NCBI GenBank assembly: GCA_903929755.1
Contig: CAIYVZ010000129.1
Span: 1 to 34,634, forward strand
Origin: an uncultured Acidobacteriia bacterium
Lineage (GTDB): Bacteria; Acidobacteriota; Terriglobia; Bryobacterales; Bryobacteraceae
Direction of reading: 5' to 3'
Length of the DNA stretch: 34,634 nt
In this document: one piece after another, positions 16,248 to 24,262 of the stretch
Numbering within the stretch: position 1 is the first letter of the stretch
Layout of the letters: each line of letters opens with the position of its first letter
Position numbers and translations under genes: made by a program
Notes under the pieces: model-generated
The model's database searches: none
What the model saw: only the letters and a program-made list of their open reading frames with translations
Told to the model about the DNA's origin: nothing

Positions 16248-16264
16248 GATTATTGTCAATTGAC

Positions 16265-17725
16265 ATGGCTGAGCTGCGGGGCGTGGTGGAACGCTTCGTG
16301 GCCTCTGCGGCGGCACCCGCAGTTCTCGATTCCGGCGAAGAACCTTTGCGTTTAGTTCCCGACCACTGGAGTTTGTCCGAGTGGAACGGGCGACTTGTGC
16401 TGCAGGCGTGGGATGCGCGGCGCAATTTAGTGCGCAAAGTAACGGGTCTGGGCGTGCAGAAACGCGACCGGATCGGGCTGCTGGTGGAGCGGTTCCCGAA
16501 GGCTCAGGGCGAGTTGCAGATTGCGGATCTGGCGGCTCCTCTGGGGCGGGATCTGGAGCGCAAGGGGTCGCGTGCGGCATTTCGGGAACGGTTTTCGCTG
16601 ATGCTGGCCCGGGAGTTTCCGGACTGGCGTCTGGAAGAGATCAGCTCGGAGCCGAATCTGGAGGACAGTTTGTCGCCGTCTTATGCGCGCGCGATGTTGC
16701 GCAAGGGGTCGGCGGCGATGGCCGTGTTGGGTGCGCCTCCGGAATGCGGGGATTTCGCGGGCGTGGTTCCGTTCGGCGTGATCTGGCTGGACTACCTGCG
16801 GCGTCGGGAAAAAGCGCTGAGCGTTGGGTGTTTACTGCTGTTTTGCCCAATTCGGCAGGAGCGGGAAGTGGCGGCCCGGGCCGCAGTGCTGGGACCTCAG
16901 GCGTTGTGCCATCTGTATGTCTTCGATGACAAGGGCAGGTGCGGAGCGGTGGAGTTTGCGGATGCCGGGAATGTGGACTCGACGCTGCCTCCGGCTCGGC
17001 AGCCGATGTCTCCGAATACGGCACCTCCTGTGTTTCCCGATCTGGCGGAGGTGGAGAGGGTGGACCAGAGCGACGGGTCGATCAGCTTCCGGGTGAAGGG
17101 TCTGGAGTTTGCGCGATGGAATGTGGGAAAGCTGACATGTGGGGTTGGTCGGCGTTCACGGTGCTCGATGGCGGATCTGGTAGCTTTGGCCCGGGAGTTG
17201 ACTCGGGTTCGGTCCGGCGAGGCGGAGGACCGGCAGCACCCGCTGTACCTGCAATATCCGGAAGGGTGGCTCGAGTCGGAGATTCGGCAGGACCCGGGGG
17301 CTGTGGATGCGACGCTGTTGCGCGGCCCGGTATATGGCCAGGTTCCCGTGTTAGCCGGCGGGGCCGACCGGGGGATTATCGATCTGCTGGCGGTTGACCA
17401 TGAGGGCCGGCTGGTGGTGATTGAGGTGAAGGCTGCGGCGGATCCTCGGTTGCCGTTTCAGGCGATTGATTACTGGCTGCGGGTGCGGAAGCACTTGTTT
17501 GCCGGGGACTTTGAGCGGTTGGGCTATTTTGCGGGCGTGGTGCTGCGGCGGGAGTCGCCGAGGATTCTGCTGGTGGCTCCGGCTCTGGAGTTTCATTCCA
17601 CGAGCGAGACGGTGATTGGGGCGCTGCAGCGGGAGATTGAGATTATGCGGATTGGGCTGGCGGCGGACTGGCGGAAGGGTCTGCGGGTGATGTTCCGGTT
17701 GCAGGGGGCGGAGCATCCACAGTGA
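16265..17725 (+). CDS. PD-(D/E)XK nuclease-like protein, NucS/DUF91-type C-terminal domain
   Basis: The 486-residue protein starts at ATG 16265; a TTG four codons upstream is less likely. The N-terminal 300 residues are not recognised and probably contain a separate alpha/beta domain. The C-terminal part has a Glu-rich lead-in (GWLESEIRQDPG, near residue 335), then GIIDLLAVDHEGRLVVIEVK with Asp373, Glu387 and Lys389 in the order of a PD-(D/E)XK active site, followed by QAIDYW with Gln399. This matches the NucS/DUF91 or Holliday-junction-resolvase-like fold. Such enzymes cut DNA in repair or defence. The gap to the upstream SelA-like gene is 17 bp, so it may ride on the same transcript without sharing function. 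Biological role is unproven. Confidence 0.8.
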   Translation: MAELRGVVERFVASAAAPAVLDSGEEPLRLVPDHWSLSEWNGRLVLQAWDARRNLVRKVTGLGVQKRDRIGLLVERFPKAQGELQIADLAAPLGRDLERKGSRAAFRERFSLMLAREFPDWRLEEISSEPNLEDSLSPSYARAMLRKGSAAMAVLGAPPECGDFAGVVPFGVIWLDYLRRREKALSVGCLLLFCPIRQEREVAARAAVLGPQALCHLYVFDDKGRCGAVEFADAGNVDSTLPPARQPMSPNTAPPVFPDLAEVERVDQSDGSISFRVKGLEFARWNVGKLTCGVGRRSRCSMADLVALARELTRVRSGEAEDRQHPLYLQYPEGWLESEIRQDPGAVDATLLRGPVYGQVPVLAGGADRGIIDLLAVDHEGRLVVIEVKAAADPRLPFQAIDYWLRVRKHLFAGDFERLGYFAGVVLRRESPRILLVAPALEFHSTSETVIGALQREIEIMRIGLAADWRKGLRVMFRLQGAEHPQ

Positions 17726-17755
17726 TGCCCCGCATTGAAGGATATGCTGGGGTAT

Positions 17756-17962
17756 ATGGCGAAAACCAAGATTGCGAAGTTGTTTTGGAACGGGGAAACT
17801 CAAGAGGTTCGCTTACCGCCGGAGTTTGCCTTTGAGGGCAAGCAGGTTTACGCGACGCGCGATGAACAAACGGGCGATGTAGTCCTGTCGGATCGCGAGG
17901 GCGCTGCCGCCTGGCGCGAGTTCTTCGAGTTGCCCGAGGCGGGAGCTGTTCAGGAAAAATAG
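17756..17962 (+). CDS. Orphan VapB-type antitoxin
   Basis: The 68-residue protein from ATG 17756 begins MAKTKIAKLFWNGETQEVRL, the swapped-hairpin AbrB/MazE-like N-terminus typical of VapB antitoxins (AKLF-NG-SQ-VRLP pattern). It continues EFAFEGKQVYATRDEQTGDV. The C-terminal third is the usual toxin-neutralising tail in this group. A TTG seven codons earlier also opens the frame but lies outside the conserved start. No VapC gene follows: the next 342 bp contain no PIN-like frame on either strand. It may be a solitary regulator, may cross-talk with the pair at 18305-18951, or may be a leftover from a lost module. Confidence 0.8.
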   Translation: MAKTKIAKLFWNGETQEVRLPPEFAFEGKQVYATRDEQTGDVVLSDREGAAAWREFFELPEAGAVQEK

Positions 17963-18304
17963 AGGGCGGAGCCCCCGATGGACGCAGGGCCGGTAGCGCG
18001 ACAAGTCTCTCGTGAGGACGATTGCGATGCAGGTAGTTGGTCCCAACGGGCGCATGCGATTTGATCCCGGCCAATTCGCGGTGCCCCCTTCGGTTGAAAC
18101 ATGGTCCGATGAACAAAGCCGACTATGGAGAGCTCGCTGAATTTGAGCGGAACGATGGCGCTGAGTTGTGCAGGCCCGCTATTTCTGCTGACGAGCCTGG
18201 CCAAAAAAGGTTAACGTTTTTGAAGTCAGGAATACTCGCATCCTACGGCTCTTCGGCCCGTCCGATAACCGTCAGTACGTACAGAAACCTGCAATAATAC
18301 GTGC
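17963..18304. other. Gene-free region between antitoxin genes
   Basis: I see no supported gene in these 342 bp. Short frames (for example 18027-18140, 37 codons) lack recognisable motifs, and no PIN-domain remnant was found. A GC hairpin-like segment GGGCGGAGCCCCC follows the antitoxin stop near 17964 and might be a weak terminator. An AT-rich near-palindrome AAAAAAGGTTAACGTTTTT lies near 18203-18221 and TAATAC lies just before the next start. Either could be part of the promoter or operator of the downstream toxin-antitoxin pair. Confidence 0.5.
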
Positions 18305-18544
18305 ATGGCCAAGTTGACCTTAAGCGTGGACGAGGGCGTGGTGGAGCGTGCGAAGCAGTTCGCCACAAACAATGGCACTTCGGTATCCAAACTGGTGGAG
18401 CAGTACCTTGATTCGGTTTCGACGCCCCCGGACCTGAGTTCGTTGCCACCCAACTTGAGGAGTCTGGTCGGAATTGTGAAGGCGCCACCCGATCTGGATG
18501 TTCGCAAGGAGTACCGCAACTACCTGGCGAAGAAGTATCTGTGA
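18305..18544 (+). CDS. Ribbon-helix-helix antitoxin (DUF6364-like)
   Basis: The 79-residue protein opens with the strand AKLTLSVDEGVVERAKQFA followed by a short turn and a second helix (SVSKLVEQYLDSV), the order of a ribbon-helix-helix DNA-binding domain. The C-terminal segment PDLDVRKEYRNYLAKKY is the probable toxin-binding tail. Such proteins bind their own promoter as dimers and neutralise the partner toxin. Its TGA overlaps the GTG start of the PIN gene by four bases, the standard coupling of a type II toxin-antitoxin operon. The promoter would lie in the upstream gene-free region, with TAATAC directly before the ATG. Confidence 0.88.
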   Translation: MAKLTLSVDEGVVERAKQFATNNGTSVSKLVEQYLDSVSTPPDLSSLPPNLRSLVGIVKAPPDLDVRKEYRNYLAKKYL

Positions 18545-18951
18545 AAAGGATACTCGTCGACACAAATGTCGTATTGGACGTCTTGTTGTCCCGTGAGCCG
18601 TGGTTGCCCGCGAGTTCCGCTGTGTGGGCCGCAGTTGAGAATGGCGCCGTAAAGGGATATCTTGCGGCCCACGCGGTGACTACGATCTTCTACCTGGCGA
18701 GCCGCAGCGAGGGAGCCGAGAAAGCCGGGAACATCCTGCTTCGTGTGCTGAAGGACTTTCAGATTGCTGCAGTCAATGACCTGATCATACGTCGTGCGGC
18801 GTTGGATAACTGGTCAGATTTCGAAGACGGCGTAACCACCGGGGCAGCCATTGCCGCCAGATGCGATTTCATTGTCACTCGGAATCCGAAGGATTTCGCC
18901 AGGTCACCACTTCCGGTTTTGACGCCCGAAGCGGTGCTGGATCGTTTGTAG
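18541..18951 (+). CDS. PIN-domain toxin (VapC-like ribonuclease)
   Basis: The 136-residue protein has the length and pattern of a PIN_3-type toxin. The first acidic site is in ILVDTNVVLDVLL (Asp7, with Asp13). A second cluster is WSDFEDGVTTGAA (Asp93, Glu95, Asp96), followed by CDFIVTRNPKDFA (Asp109, Asn115). These residues bind Mg or Mn in PIN ribonucleases that cleave tRNA or other RNA. It starts at GTG, overlapping the antitoxin stop. The stop lies 3 bp from the convergent end of the M14 peptidase gene, leaving no room for an intergenic terminator. Nothing looks truncated, so the pair may be functional. Confidence 0.93.
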   Translation: MKRILVDTNVVLDVLLSREPWLPASSAVWAAVENGAVKGYLAAHAVTTIFYLASRSEGAEKAGNILLRVLKDFQIAAVNDLIIRRAALDNWSDFEDGVTTGAAIAARCDFIVTRNPKDFARSPLPVLTPEAVLDRL

Positions 18952-18954
18952 GCG

Positions 18955-21765
18955 CTACTTCAGGTCCGCAGCCTTCGCGCTGCCGTAGTAGAGGCCGTTA
19001 AAGAGGAGTTTGAAGGTCCCGTGGGGTTGGGCGCGGAAGGCTACTTCGGGGCCCAGCAGCACCACTTTGCCTTCGCCTACTGAGGCTTCGGCCATTGCGG
19101 TGCCTCCGCTGAGATATTGCTGACCCCAGGCCCAGCCGCTGTCCAGAACTTCGGTCCCGGCATACCAGGCTACGGCGGAGGTCTTCCTGGCCGCGGCGTC
19201 AGGAGATAGTTTGAAGGTCGGGCTGCTGTCGAAGAAGACTTCCGCCGTCTTACCCATGCCGTAGGCGAGGGGGTTGGTGTTGTCGATTGCGGTCCGAAGG
19301 ATTGCGCCGGGGATGTAGAACTTATCCTGCGGGAGGGCTCGTTCTTTGCCGTCGGGGCCCATTTCGGTAAGCGCGTTCTTCACCGGGACTCCCAGGGTTT
19401 CTGCCATGCTGGTGGAGCTTCCGATGGTCAGGACGGTGCCTCCGGCTTCGACGAATTGCTTAATTCTCGGCATGGTTTTCTCCACGGTGATGCGGCCCAG
19501 CATGGGTTTGTATTCCTCGGGGAGATTAGCGGGTTCAGGGGCCGCTCCTCCGCGTCCGCGGCCGGTAGCGCTGGCGTTGAGCCGGGCAGCTCCGTCGGTA
19601 AAGACGAGAACGTCAAATTTGGCTCGAAGGTCACCCGCGTCCAGGGTCTGGGGGTAGACCACCTCGAACGGGAATTCGTACTGTTCCAGGATCCAGCGGG
19701 TCCAGCCGGAAGGCATGAGGCCACCGTACTGATCATAGAGGCCAATGCGGACAGGCTTGAGTTTCATCGCTTCGCCGACGGGTGCTGTGGCTACGCCGTG
19801 CGCGGCTACGCCCAGAGATTTGGCGGCAGTGGTGAGGACGGTCTTGGCAGCTGCGGAAGCGGGCACCCAGATGGTTCCGGTGCCGAGGTCCTGACCGTCT
19901 GCGGTTGCGGCGCGCTTCAACCAGTAGACGTCCGCTCCGGCTTTCAGAAGGCGGTTGGTAACGACGAAAGCGTCGTTCTGCTTGTGGCTGATGAGCCAGC
20001 CGGCGGGGTTGGTGGGGCCGGTGATCGCGGCAGGTGCCGGCTCCAGCAGGCCCTGCACCTTTGCAAACTGGCCGGGGATGTCGTCATAGAAGCGGTCGAA
20101 ATCGACAGCCATCTGCAGGGCAAGGGTCCAGCCAGTCACGTCATAAGGGGGGATGGGCGGACCCCCAGGAAAGCGGAAATCGTTGGGGTGATCCTGCGCC
20201 TCGAACATGTCGAGAATATGCGGGCGGAAGGCCTGCGCAGTCTTGATGACGTAGGAGCCGGCTCCGTAGATTTTGCCGTTGGCGGTGAATGCGGCGGGGG
20301 CCTGCAGGACAGTGACGCCATTCTTCAGCAGCGTGTTGACGAACTTGGTGGCGGTAGCGAAATCTGCCTGGTCGGCGGGGATGACGTAGACTCTGGGGTC
20401 GCGGTATTTGGGGTCGTGGAGGACCGACGTATAGAGACCGACGGGAAGACCCCCACCGCGTCCTCCACCAGCGCCAGGTGTGTCACCGGCAGGAGCTGCG
20501 TCGATTGCTGCGCCGCGTCCGCCAGCGGCTCGGGGACCCGCATTGCGAAGAGCTTCGATTCGTTTCGGGGTGATGGTCCAGGTATCCTTACTGCCGCGCT
20601 CGATGGAGTTCATGCCCATGCGCCAGGCCTGGAAGAGCAGCGTCTCACGGTTGCGTGAGGCGAGGTCGAGGATGGCGTAGTTGTTGGAGATTTCGTAGTC
20701 AATGGACTGGCGGTAATGCCAGGGGCCAGGGGCGACGGGGAGAGGCCAGTCACCCGAGGGGAGCTGTTTCTCGGCGACCAGCGCGATATCGACAGGTGTG
20801 GGGTTGCCGATGATTTCGGTGAGGATGCCGATCATGTTGTGGAAGTAGCTGACGGTGCGGAGGCCACCGTTCCACCAGGTGGAGTAGGTGGAGCCGGAGC
20901 GCATGGCGGAGCCGCCTTTGCCTTCTGCCACGAGGCGCGTATGCATCGCGGTGCCAACCATCTCGACGCCGAGGGGAACGAGGGGGTCGAAATTGTAGTT
21001 GAAGGGGTCGCGGAAGGGCGGGATGAAGATGACGGCTCCGGCGGGGCCGGTCTGGTGGTGGTTGTAGACAATGCGGGGGAACCATTCGAGGAACATCTGG
21101 CGGTTCATGTTGGTGGTTTCCGCCTGGCTGGAGAGGAAAAAGTCACGGTTATCGTCGTGTCCAATGTACTTCTGGTAGAGCCGCGGCAGGTTGTTCATAC
21201 TGCGTTTGAGCGGATCTTTTTCGCGCATGTACCAGTTGGCGACGAGTTCCTGGCCGTCGGGGTTGGCGAGGACGCAGAGAATGATGTCGTCATTCAGGAT
21301 GCGGAGGGTTTCGGGGTCGGTACGGCTGACGAGCTGGTAGACAGTTTCGATAAGCTGCTGGGAGCCAACGGTTTCCGTGGCATGGAGGCCGCCGTCGATC
21401 CAGACTACGGCTTTGCCGTCGCGGGCAAGGGTTTGCGCTGCCGCTTCGGTGACACCTTCGGCGAGAGCGAGGCGTCGGGCGATGTCCTTGTATTTCTGGA
21501 GGTTCTTCTGGTTTTCCGGCGACGTGACAATCGCCATGTAGTGGGTACGGCCTTCTGCCGTTTTTCCGATATCGACCAGTCTCATCCGGTCCGATTCAGT
21601 GGCCAGTTTCTTCCAGTAGGTCTCGAGCTGGGTATAGTTGGCGACCTGGAAATCGTCACCAATATGGAAGCCGAGGGCCTCTTTCGGCGTCGTGATGTGT
21701 TTTTGGGAGAAAGCGGGAACAGCGAACAGGCACAGGGCCAGTGTGAGGAGAGCGTGGTGACGCAT
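18955..21765 (-). CDS. Secreted M14-family zinc carboxypeptidase
   Basis: The 936-residue protein starts at 21765, giving the signal peptide MRHHALLTLALCLFAVPAFS; a Met five codons upstream is possible. The catalytic M14 domain occupies about residues 30-400. GGLHATETVGS gives zinc ligands His128 and Glu131, and VYNHHQTGP gives the third His near 236. ILTEIIGNP supplies a candidate catalytic Glu. A Gly/Ala/Pro-rich linker near 410-450 leads into a second half of about 450 residues with alternating beta/alpha structure, including a glutamine-amidotransferase-like region near 680-860. M14 enzymes remove C-terminal residues from peptides; here the enzyme likely acts in the periplasm or outside. 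This large architecture is common among acidobacterial and Bacteroidetes M14 proteins. Confidence 0.9.
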   Translation of the reverse strand: MRHHALLTLALCLFAVPAFSQKHITTPKEALGFHIGDDFQVANYTQLETYWKKLATESDRMRLVDIGKTAEGRTHYMAIVTSPENQKNLQKYKDIARRLALAEGVTEAAAQTLARDGKAVVWIDGGLHATETVGSQQLIETVYQLVSRTDPETLRILNDDIILCVLANPDGQELVANWYMREKDPLKRSMNNLPRLYQKYIGHDDNRDFFLSSQAETTNMNRQMFLEWFPRIVYNHHQTGPAGAVIFIPPFRDPFNYNFDPLVPLGVEMVGTAMHTRLVAEGKGGSAMRSGSTYSTWWNGGLRTVSYFHNMIGILTEIIGNPTPVDIALVAEKQLPSGDWPLPVAPGPWHYRQSIDYEISNNYAILDLASRNRETLLFQAWRMGMNSIERGSKDTWTITPKRIEALRNAGPRAAGGRGAAIDAAPAGDTPGAGGGRGGGLPVGLYTSVLHDPKYRDPRVYVIPADQADFATATKFVNTLLKNGVTVLQAPAAFTANGKIYGAGSYVIKTAQAFRPHILDMFEAQDHPNDFRFPGGPPIPPYDVTGWTLALQMAVDFDRFYDDIPGQFAKVQGLLEPAPAAITGPTNPAGWLISHKQNDAFVVTNRLLKAGADVYWLKRAATADGQDLGTGTIWVPASAAAKTVLTTAAKSLGVAAHGVATAPVGEAMKLKPVRIGLYDQYGGLMPSGWTRWILEQYEFPFEVVYPQTLDAGDLRAKFDVLVFTDGAARLNASATGRGRGGAAPEPANLPEEYKPMLGRITVEKTMPRIKQFVEAGGTVLTIGSSTSMAETLGVPVKNALTEMGPDGKERALPQDKFYIPGAILRTAIDNTNPLAYGMGKTAEVFFDSSPTFKLSPDAAARKTSAVAWYAGTEVLDSGWAWGQQYLSGGTAMAEASVGEGKVVLLGPEVAFRAQPHGTFKLLFNGLYYGSAKAADLK

Positions 21766-21850
21766 AACGGATTCTACCAAGAGAAATGGGGTCAGGCCGC
21801 GGGCAAAACGCTCCGCGCAAGGCTGGCGTCGTCACCTGGTAGTTACTCGA

Positions 21851-22252
21851 TTGGAATTGAAGGCTTCGAACGTGGGCCTTCGCCAATGGGGAACCAGCCA
21901 ACGTCTTCAGCATCGGCATGTTTCCGCTGACGAGCCGTCGAGTGGCAGAACAAATTCTGCCACTTCTCCCGGAAGCTCTTCAGGTAATATCCCGGCCGTT
22001 GCGCGGGCCCTGAGAGCACCGCCAAACTACCATGTTGATCGTAAGGCAGGAATCACTACCGGCAGCCTCCACACGCTGAGGCACACACACGCCTCGAACC
22101 TGCTATCGAATGGAATCCCGCTCACGGCGGTATCCGCCCGACTTGGCCACGCGGACTCGACAATTACCGCCCGCGTATACGCTCACGCCCTGCCGGATGA
22201 CGATCCACGCGCCGCAGATACCTGGGATTTGATCGTTGGCACGGTGCAATAA
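21851..22252 (+). pseudogene. Tyrosine recombinase (phage integrase) C-terminal remnant
   Basis: The open frame has 133 codons, but only codons from about 62 onward read as integrase: GSLHTLRHTHASNLL carries His74 and Arg77, LGHADSTITARVYAHAL carries His100 and the nucleophile Tyr110. The first Arg and the Lys of the catalytic domain and the whole N-terminal arm-binding domain are missing; the first 60 codons look like unrelated sequence. It is therefore a decayed 3' end, not a working enzyme. It lies about 100 bp beyond the 3' end of tRNA-Glu, the classical position for an integrase of an element inserted into a tRNA gene. Confidence 0.85.
21941..21964. repeat. Perfect 10-bp hairpin in decayed region
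   Basis: AGTGGCAGAA at 21941-21950 and its exact reverse complement TTCTGCCACT at 21955-21964 flank a CAAA loop. No run of T follows on either strand, so an intrinsic terminator is unlikely. It sits within the non-integrase part of the remnant frame and could be a recombination or protein-binding site, or a vestige. Confidence 0.5.
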
Positions 22253-22284
22253 AAAGTGGGTGTTTTGTGCTGGCGCTGCTCCGG

Positions 22285-22350
22285 TGTGACATTTTGTGAC
22301 ATGGAGAAAGTGCCCAGAAAGGTTAAAATGTTGATTATAAACAGGTTAAA
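22285..22350. repeat. Short direct repeats next to tRNA-Glu 3' end
   Basis: TGTGACAT occurs at 22285-22292 and again at 22295-22302, ten bases apart. AGGTTAAA occurs at 22320-22327 and at 22343-22350, the second copy touching the tRNA 3' end. Such paired short repeats beside a tRNA resemble recombinase arm- or core-type sites, which fits the neighbouring integrase remnant. The function is inferred. Confidence 0.4.
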
Positions 22351-22425
22351 TGGTAGCGCTAACGGGAATCGAACCCGTATTTAAGCCTTGAGAGGGCTCT
22401 GTCCTAACCGTTAGACGATAGCGCC
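22351..22425 (-). tRNA. tRNA-Glu (anticodon CUC)
   Basis: The minus strand reads GGCGCTATCGTCTAACGG at its 5' end. The acceptor stem pairs GGCGCTA (22425-22419) with TAGCGCT (22361-22355), followed by discriminator A and an encoded CCA (22353-22351). The anticodon stem GAGCC/GGCTT encloses loop CTCTCAA, giving anticodon CTC, which decodes GAG. The T-arm GGGTTCGATTCCC is canonical. The D-arm with CGTCTAACGGTTAGGAC is the usual Glu type. Confidence 0.97.
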
Positions 22426-22456
22426 ATGTAGTATTCAGGGTATCAGATCGCCGGAT

Positions 22457-24154
22457 TTACTTCCAGAGCTTCCCCTCGCCCGGGGACCAGCTAACGCCAG
22501 TAGTGATGCGCAGCTGGGTTTGCGGTACCGTGCTTCCGAGCGTGGTGAAGCTGCGCCAATCAATGGAATAATGAGAAACCATGCCATGCGAATGGGGGCG
22601 GCTGATGCTGAACTGCAGGACGCGATGATTGAAAGGTACGTTTGCTCCTGTTTCGATTGCGACCAGCGTGTCGTCCATGAAACTCAAACTGGCACTGTAC
22701 CGCCTGAACACCTTTAAGGAAAAGCTTCCGCTGAGAGCTTCGTGCGTGGACGTAAGGAGCACCCCGTTACCAGGCGCGACGCCGCGGGCGTACGAAACCC
22801 TCGCGGTTGTTTGCCTTCCAAAATCGTGGGAAAACTCGGCGGATACATCCTGAAGGTGCGTCTGCTGGTAGAGTACCGCAATCCCGCCGACCTGGCCAAG
22901 AATTGGAATCAGCTCCACAGGAAATCTCACGACGTAAAGACTCTCCGTTTCAAGCTGCGTGATCCCTGTCCGGAGGCGGACTTGGGTAGCCCGATCCAGA
23001 GCATAAGAGATCAAGCCTCCGAAAGTGGTGGAATTGCTGACGCTGGCATGCTTCGAGAACACGTAGTTCGTGTAGGAGAAGTAGGTACCGACAGTCACCT
23101 TCCGCGAGTATCGGTATTTTAGCTCAGCCTGAGCCTGCGTTCCGGTGGTACCCCGGGCCGCACCTGTAATCCCGGTTCGGTCCACGTAAAAAAAGCCGCC
23201 GCCAAAGTCGACAGAGGTGCGGGCGCTCTTCCGCCACGTAAGATTCCCCTGAGTAGACGCCTGACGAGAACCGTAATCGATTGGCTGGGAGACGGGGCTG
23301 AGGGCCAGGTTTACGTTCGCGATGGAAGTGTCCGCAGGAAGCGCGTTCGACAGAAGGGACTGACTCTGGGTTGTACTGATCGCAGATTGCGCAAGGCCGA
23401 AACTCAGGTGGCGAGACAGGGCGTGGTTGTACTGCAGACTCACCGAGTGATTTCCCCCGTTAAACAACCGGGCACCGACGTAGCGGCTGTAGTTGCCACT
23501 GTAATTGATACCAACTATGTCCCGCTTCCAGGTTTGGCGCCCGGAAACGTTCCAGGTAAAGGTAGTCACGAGGCTACCCCGAGCAGTGGGAGTGACACCC
23601 GGAGTTATGATCGCGCCCACACCGGTATCGTATCCTTCGCTGAAGCCGAGGGAAGGAGTCAGTTTGGCTTCCCTCGGAACTGTCGGGCGAGAGAGTGTAT
23701 AGCTTCGACTGAGCACAGCCGGACCGGAATAGTCCGGGGCAGAGTTATCCGATTGATTTGGGTCAAGAATCTGAGGGCCTTGCGACCGGGGATTGACGAA
23801 ATCGGGCTGGCCTGCCGCAACAGAACCAGGCAGCGGACGGGGGGCAGGGAGCGGACGTTGCGTCAACGTACCGGAGTCCCGCTGGCCCGGAGACGGAGAG
23901 GCCCCAAGGCCGGTATCCTGTTGCTTGTCAACAGGATCGAGAATACTGCGGGGATCATACCGGCGAATAGCTCGGTCGCGCTCTTCCTGTGGAGTCAGGG
24001 GTCGCTGAAGCCTCTTCTCAGGATCAGTGCGAGGCTCGGCCGACCCCGTTGGGGTTGTCCCGGAACCGACGTCCGGCGGAGGTGTTTGCTGCGCCTGAGC
24101 CAAGCCAGCAAATAACACCACCACCACGCGCGCATAAGCGTACCGAAAAAACAT
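22457..24154 (-). CDS. Outer-membrane beta-barrel protein of unknown function
   Basis: The 565-residue protein has an N-terminal hydrophobic signal ending in LAQA (about residue 21), followed by a Pro/Asp/Arg-rich disordered segment to about residue 165. The remainder has alternating polar and aromatic residues in strands of 8-12, for example TTFTWNVSGRQTWK and GLISYALDRATQVRLRTGIT, ending near TTGVSWSPGEGKLWK, which suggests a large beta-barrel. No TonB box, plug or enzyme motif is visible, so it is not a classic TonB-dependent receptor. It lies downstream of the SBBP gene on the same strand with 108 bp between, possibly one transcript. Substrate and role are unknown. A polysaccharide export or capsule-linked role is possible but unsupported. 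Confidence 0.8.
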   Translation of the reverse strand: MFFRYAYARVVVVLFAGLAQAQQTPPPDVGSGTTPTGSAEPRTDPEKRLQRPLTPQEERDRAIRRYDPRSILDPVDKQQDTGLGASPSPGQRDSGTLTQRPLPAPRPLPGSVAAGQPDFVNPRSQGPQILDPNQSDNSAPDYSGPAVLSRSYTLSRPTVPREAKLTPSLGFSEGYDTGVGAIITPGVTPTARGSLVTTFTWNVSGRQTWKRDIVGINYSGNYSRYVGARLFNGGNHSVSLQYNHALSRHLSFGLAQSAISTTQSQSLLSNALPADTSIANVNLALSPVSQPIDYGSRQASTQGNLTWRKSARTSVDFGGGFFYVDRTGITGAARGTTGTQAQAELKYRYSRKVTVGTYFSYTNYVFSKHASVSNSTTFGGLISYALDRATQVRLRTGITQLETESLYVVRFPVELIPILGQVGGIAVLYQQTHLQDVSAEFSHDFGRQTTARVSYARGVAPGNGVLLTSTHEALSGSFSLKVFRRYSASLSFMDDTLVAIETGANVPFNHRVLQFSISRPHSHGMVSHYSIDWRSFTTLGSTVPQTQLRITTGVSWSPGEGKLWK

Positions 24155-24231
24155 CGCTACAGATAACTCTGCCGTCTCTTGGCTGCCGTGTCAAGCATAT
24201 AGATCCAATTCGGTACCGATATGAGACTTGC

Positions 24232-24261
24232 GGCTCTACACGCCTTGGCTCTACACGCCTT
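24232..24261. repeat. Two perfect tandem copies of a 15-bp unit
   Basis: GGCTCTACACGCCTT occupies 24232-24246 and is repeated exactly at 24247-24261, just after the stop codon of the SBBP-repeat gene on the minus strand. It looks like a slippage duplication. No regulatory role is visible. Confidence 0.85.
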
Positions 24262-24262
24262 T

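Noticed and set aside
18027-18140. 37-codon frame in the gap after the orphan antitoxin
   Set aside because: There is no Shine-Dalgarno site, no recognisable motif and no PIN residues; it is probably chance.
19456-21930. Two long plus-strand frames (about 400 codons each) opposite the M14 peptidase gene
   Set aside because: The minus strand carries the zinc-binding motifs and a signal peptide; the plus frames show only low-complexity Gly/Val/Glu sequence.
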